Source of the DNA: CAYMNU01 sp964391885
GTDB taxonomy: Archaea; Altiarchaeota; Altiarchaeia; JAFGQM01
Assembly (NCBI GenBank): GCA_964391885.1
Contig: CAYMNU010000030.1
Coordinates: 1 to 15,424 of the forward strand
Length of the DNA: 15,424 nucleotides
Direction: 5' to 3'
Both the position numbers and the translations under genes were made by a program. Positions 13,401-15,424 of the stretch are shown piece by piece (position 1 is the first letter of the stretch; every line of letters starts with the position of its first letter). The notes under the pieces were generated by a model, which was not told the origin of the DNA, did no database searches, and worked only from the letters and a program-made list of their open reading frames with translations.

Positions 13401-14356
13401 GACTTATCGTCATAGTAGTCCCCCGCCCGGAAATGGAATATTTGCCGGGTGGGCGAAACTATTGCACCGGGCCTGTTCAGTAGGTCATTGGCGCCGGATC
13501 CGGCAACTGCGGCGCCAGTCGGGCTTTGGAAATTTTGTCCACCTGCCACCATTGTTCCCGGCATGACAACGCGAACAGGGCCGGCGAGCTCTGAAAGCTT
13601 GTCCTCTTTGCTTCCGCTTGAAAGGAGTGTTGATAGCTCTGAAGAGAGTAGCGTTCGGGGGTAGTGGTAGGGATCCTCCGTGTTAGAGAGTATTATTACA
13701 TGGGTTTCGTCGGCAGATTCCCACAAGCTATCCTTGAATCCTTCGGAATATGCTTCTGGTTTGGAAGCAGAATCAATAATGTATTTCATGGTCTCGGCCC
13801 AGTATCTTGGCTCCAGCTCCCATGATGCTTCGGATTGTGGGTAAACAAGGTTTAATAAATCCGACTCTTGTGAGTAGTGCCAGCGTTCGAGGTCTCCTGC
13901 AGAGGCTTTTGAGTCGAGAAATGGTGCCAATCTGCCAGGTTGTGATGAAGCATCCCCGTCCATCACAGCGTCATAAAATATCCTCATCACTTCCTGCTGG
14001 ATCTCGTCCGGCATATAGCTGATTAACTCCTCTGCGCTGTAATCCTCCCCGGACACTAGCCCGTAGCATTCAAGCGGGTCGCCAGAATACCCAAGGGGGC
14101 AAAGGTAGTAGGAGGGCCTCACATTCACGACCTCAAGCCCGTCGTATGCCCGACCCATAAATATAACCAGGGGTTTTTCTGATTCCACTGAATCCAAGAT
14201 GGACTGCAGCTTTGACCTTGAATCGGAATCAAGGTTAAATGGGTCTGAAGCGATGCCAATGAAATCCAGTAATTCCGCACTGCGGTTTGTGAAGAACTCT
14301 TTTGTGTAAGCGTCAACGGGCGGGAAATCATCGTATTGTTCCGGGCTCTGTGCCAA
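10454..14356 (-). CDS. Main body of a split surface protein: candidate clan CD (caspase-fold) peptidase plus propeller-like repeats
   Basis: The 1,300-residue open frame (TTG at 14356) is very probably the continuation of the 14125-14631 frame. One extra C in the run at 14371-14378 would join them into about 1,392 residues. Numbering here is for the joined protein. Residues about 105-450 are unrecognised. ESIVFMFAHGG (His467) and KSLFIFLACQGG (Cys590) fit the clan CD rule of a hydrophobic strand before HG and another before AC, suggesting a caspase/CHAT-like His-Cys dyad. The 123-residue spacing is long, so an insertion is likely. Residues about 800-1000 are Cys-rich, implying disulfides outside the cell. 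Residues about 1000-1385 hold roughly eight units of the type xxIYDGxxLG...xxLFGDxIAF, suggesting a beta-propeller. The last third is markedly more A/T-rich. Peptidase activity is unproven. Confidence 0.75.
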   Translation of the reverse strand: MAQSPEQYDDFPPVDAYTKEFFTNRSAELLDFIGIASDPFNLDSDSRSKLQSILDSVESEKPLVIFMGRAYDGLEVVNVRPSYYLCPLGYSGDPLECYGLVSGEDYSAEELISYMPDEIQQEVMRIFYDAVMDGDASSQPGRLAPFLDSKASAGDLERWHYSQESDLLNLVYPQSEASWELEPRYWAETMKYIIDSASKPEAYSEGFKDSLWESADETHVIILSNTEDPYHYPRTLLSSELSTLLSSGSKEDKLSELAGPVRVVMPGTMVAGGQNFQSPTGAAVAGSGANDLLNRPGAIVSPTRQIFHFRAGDYYDDKSSYVTDHFLDPERKFKPFHENDYLFKQRIVTLGSPGVEDLAALLSNTEESIVFMFAHGGYAFGKYGNNIEYYDLGNLPDKIVTPVINVRQMISIGSDTVEGARFLSRLRKLKNDYGKDSVEGAFRPFRPTNRDAEASMRRSIGRLYNWFKNRHFFAVIGVNEDFFSHQLTKKSLFIFLACQGGAIAGKSREEPRVLLAAPYITNWYLFGWSDLLKINEYLLKSPEPGNIRISEGNMRNYDILNSFAQNQVDLKGIDPKTKDGPDAQCFGTKDALCTIRLYGTPGQTISVSPHVKSVSGERIEFNAPMETDGIKAEAVVTIDSSQCTGASQESLQLKPEWAGSDGDKEISLPWMDKVYRDWEASDDPERVNKAAITVHNARAVSKSSRVRLTGNPDCCTKDSCKEDDYWREPDTIECNGNQPKSDFVFMMPCIERVYYEACEDSEPKYLRFIDEAGLYGGNYPYMIRHDGDCYSLSRDSEPEGVSALELKEVEEDKSCDQICAPSAPLASPCMGPIVEIRRPSNDYTYEAIYVDDQLVTTPFISVKEGDYTIGGWEVAAFAGRAAYTHVGPYCKSEVCTHDDPCYVPCEKWNNYEIVYDGSPIYSYTRDGLNYITDFSLYGDSIYVRFNNYDAERGSFEKVFYNGEIFEFSKSMGRADCVLSTTGILCVDNEDNIWYNNKMLGKTGRPVRIHQPTNSYHPNSAYNSYPRPGSGIYIFNDNVAFLDNNNQLKLFKKGKQILSVSGPHLYMLFGEHLAYLSSDLTSFEMDDGTCISQSVIYDGYNLGPGEDFIIFGDSIAFSTSCNLQTKKMGTWIFWDGKYHDVDQKLGIPYEAHFGQISEIGLFGENLAFVISIYGEDHLVYNWKNLGKIDIYAEKYGHRPYLLFGDHIVFVRKVGDESHIIYDGVDIGTGYAPFIYADHLSYYPSLAKSSESLIDLVFDGNTIPGEIHRGDDSTSIPDNMMNCYRYYLETEVPTSPYGSVTF

Positions 14357-14631
14357 TCCCGGGCTCTGTTGGGGGGGGAGTCCTGAGAAGAGGGGACTGT
14401 GGATGGAGAGGGGAATTCGCCGGGCCCTTCAGAAAAATCGCCAGATGGCCAGAATACCAGCGCGGCTGCGATTAGTATTATTAAGAGTATAGCTATGATT
14501 CCGATGATTTTCCAGGGAGGGGATTTTGGTTGTACCTTTGGTAAAGGGGGAGCCTTAGTTAATGAACTTCCGCAGCTCTGGCAGAAGTGCTCGCCTTCGG
14601 GGTTTTCCTTTCCGCAGGAGGGGCATATCAT
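14125..14631 (-). CDS. N-terminal part of the split surface protein: zinc ribbon and membrane anchor
   Basis: A 168-residue frame overlapping the 10454-14356 frame. Residues 1-21 form a zinc ribbon with Cys3, Cys6, Cys17 and Cys20 (CPSC...CQSC). A Pro-rich linker follows, then one transmembrane helix at 40-61 (WKIIGIIAILLIILIAAALV), then a Ser/Pro/Gly-rich linker to about residue 87. From there the sequence (NRARDWHRARNN onward) looks like out-of-frame translation. The other frame gives QQSPGLAQSPEQYDDF, which continues the low-complexity linker naturally. The real gene therefore probably switches frame at the C run, and only the first 85-90 codons of this frame are genuine coding. The zinc ribbon should lie in the cytoplasm and the long C-terminal part outside. 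ATG at 14631 has a TATA-like element 27 bases upstream, so the gene has its own leaderless promoter. Confidence 0.75.
   Translation of the reverse strand: MICPSCGKENPEGEHFCQSCGSSLTKAPPLPKVQPKSPPWKIIGIIAILLIILIAAALVFWPSGDFSEGPGEFPSPSTVPSSQDSPPNRARDWHRARNNTMISRPLTLTQKSSSQTAVRNYWISLASLQTHLTLIPIQGQSCSPSWIQWNQKNPWLYLWVGHTTGLRS
14371..14378 (-). repeat. Run of eight C residues at the frameshift point
   Basis: Eight consecutive C on the coding (minus) strand, in the linker just after the membrane anchor. With eight, the anchor frame misses the exterior frame; nine (or six) would join them. Such runs change length easily during replication and are also common sites of sequencing error and of -1 ribosomal slippage. 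Confidence 0.8.
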
Positions 14632-14652
14632 TCTTGATTATATTAGGCTGGT

Positions 14653-14664
14653 TTTAATAAAAAG
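14653..14664 (-). promoter_or_regulatory. TATA-like element of the split surface-protein gene
   Basis: The minus strand reads TTTTTATTAAAA, centred about 27 bases before ATG 14631, with no Shine-Dalgarno in between. This spacing fits a leaderless transcript. Confidence 0.55.
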
Positions 14665-14675
14665 GTCGTGGGGGA

Positions 14676-14855
14676 TTATTTGTTGGGTTTCTTCAAATCT
14701 TTTTCCTGTTCCCCTTTTTCATCCGCCTCGACCGCAAGCGCGCCCATGTAGCCGCACTTTTCACATATGAACCTCTGCATGTCTCTGCCCATCCTGAAGA
14801 AGGTATCGTCAGCCGGTTTGAGCGGGCTTCCGCAGCGGGGGCATATAAGATTCAT
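14676..14855 (-). CDS. Small zinc-ribbon protein
   Basis: A 59-residue reading frame. The protein begins MNLICPRCGSPLKPADD and has a second pair in FICEKCGYMGALAVEAD, giving four cysteines at residues 5, 8, 31 and 34: a C-x2-C...C-x2-C zinc ribbon. The C-terminal 15 residues are strongly charged (Lys/Glu). Small zinc ribbons of this kind are frequent in archaea, often linked to transcription, translation or nucleic-acid binding, but no specific role can be read here. It diverges from the cis-prenyltransferase gene with only 50 bases between the start codons, which share one A/T-rich core. The gene lies 44 bases upstream of the split surface-protein gene on the same strand, and that gene has its own promoter. 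Confidence 0.8.
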   Translation of the reverse strand: MNLICPRCGSPLKPADDTFFRMGRDMQRFICEKCGYMGALAVEADEKGEQEKDLKKPNK

Positions 14856-14873
14856 TATTATCTATTATTAATT

Positions 14874-14884
14874 AGTTTTAATTT
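14874..14884. promoter_or_regulatory. Shared divergent promoter core between the zinc-ribbon and cis-prenyltransferase genes
   Basis: AGTTTTAATTT (AAATTAAAACT on the minus strand) lies midway between ATG 14855 (-) and ATG 14906 (+), about 24 and 27 bases from each. It could act as the TATA region for both leaderless genes. No other good element fits in the 50-base gap. Confidence 0.5.
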
Positions 14885-14905
14885 CTCCTGGCTAAAAAAC
14901 CTGCA

Positions 14906-15424
14906 ATGAAAATACCGAAGCACATCGCTCTCATTCCCGACGGGAACCGGCGCTGGGCCGAAGAGAAAGGACTTAACCCCTGGGAAGGCCACGCCGCAGG
15001 TATAGCGCGATTCAGGGAATTCCTCGACTGGTGCTATGATCTAGGCGTTGAAGAAGTCACTGCCTACTCTCTTTCGAAAGAGAACTTCGGGAAGCGCGAC
15101 CCCGCAGAATTGAGTTTCTTATTCGAAGTCTACGAAAACAAGCTGCGCGAGATACTAGAATCGCGGGAGTTTGCGGACAGGGAAATAAAGATAGGATTTG
15201 TCGGTGATATATGCAATCTGCCCGAAAGCATGAGGCGCCTTATAAAAAAAACAGAAAGGGAAAGCATGTGCTTCAGCAAGCGAAAGCTTAATCTATGTAT
15301 TAATTATTCAGGGAGGGAAGAGTTGGTCAGAGCAGCGAGGGCTCTTTGTGAATCGGGAGAGCAAATCAGCGAGGAAAGCTTCCAAAAGCATCTGCTCCTT
15401 GCTGACGAGCCGGAACTCCTCATA
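14906..15424 (+). CDS. uppS: cis-Prenyltransferase (undecaprenyl/polyprenyl diphosphate synthase), 3' end outside window
   Basis: Adds isopentenyl units in cis to make the long polyprenyl diphosphate used as a lipid carrier for glycan assembly at the membrane. The first 173 codons are present, and the frame is open to the last base. HIALIPDGNRRWA at residues 6-18 holds the catalytic Asp12 of the DGNxRW motif; PDGNRRWA is the usual archaeal form. AYSLSKENFGKR matches the second conserved region and NLCINYSGREELVRAA the fourth. The window cuts the protein at DEPELLI, just before the expected RTG motif that binds the incoming isopentenyl diphosphate. Archaeal members often make shorter or mixed-length products, so the exact chain length is unknown. 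No Shine-Dalgarno is seen; the TATA-like core 27 bases upstream supports a leaderless start at 14906. Confidence 0.95.
   Translation, partial: MKIPKHIALIPDGNRRWAEEKGLNPWEGHAAGIARFREFLDWCYDLGVEEVTAYSLSKENFGKRDPAELSFLFEVYENKLREILESREFADREIKIGFVGDICNLPESMRRLIKKTERESMCFSKRKLNLCINYSGREELVRAARALCESGEQISEESFQKHLLLADEPELLI

Noticed and set aside
1..15424. CRISPR arrays, rRNA, tRNA, insertion sequences or phage genes
   Set aside because: No regularly spaced repeats, no rRNA or tRNA consensus, and no transposase, integrase or phage structural motif was found on either strand.

Overview
The window is archaeal. Most genes have an A/T-rich TATA-like element about 24-31 bases before the start codon and no Shine-Dalgarno site, which is the signature of leaderless archaeal promoters. 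The aspartate carbamoyltransferase is the PyrB+PyrI (catalytic plus regulatory) type, and the cis-prenyltransferase has the archaeal IPDGNRRWA motif. Short intergenic gaps, small zinc ribbons and many unrecognised membrane proteins would fit a DPANN-type lineage such as Micrarchaeota or Diapherotrites, but that placement is inference.

Layout. Positions 1-2288 (+) hold the 3' end of carB, then pyrB and pyrI. These genes make carbamoyl phosphate and commit it to pyrimidines. On the minus strand, argG (2285-3505) overlaps pyrI by four bases at the stop codons. It is followed by a RelE-type toxin and ribbon-helix-helix antitoxin (3566-4055) and then argF (4113-5015). Positions 5016-5333 are a gene-free stretch with several hairpins. 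Positions 5334-8875 carry five unrecognised genes, including two divergent members of one uncharacterised family (5334-5990 + and 6753-7670 -) and three membrane or membrane-anchored proteins. argH lies at 9072-10418 (+). A very long minus-strand gene (10454-14631) encodes a membrane-anchored surface protein split by a frameshift. The window ends with a 59-residue zinc-ribbon protein (-) and the start of a cis-prenyltransferase gene (+).

How the genes work together. CarB supplies carbamoyl phosphate to two competing enzymes, PyrB/PyrI (carbamoyl aspartate) and ArgF (citrulline). ArgG and ArgH carry citrulline to argininosuccinate and then arginine. argF, argG and argH each have a separate promoter, and the control elements visible at each look different.

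The most striking signal is the argH leader (about 8945-9082). A 16-base sequence containing the argH start codon is present twice, 122 bases apart. Between the copies lies a complementary 10-mer that can pair perfectly with either copy. When it pairs with the upstream copy it closes a three-way-junction RNA with two well-formed hairpins. When it pairs with the downstream copy it buries the argH start codon. This is the layout of a translational riboswitch or similar RNA switch, and I do not recognise it as a known class.

The second notable locus is the 10454-14631 gene: zinc ribbon, transmembrane helix, candidate caspase-fold (clan CD) peptidase, Cys-rich segment and beta-propeller-like repeats. 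It is interrupted at a run of eight C residues, which may be phase variation, programmed frameshifting, decay or a sequencing error.
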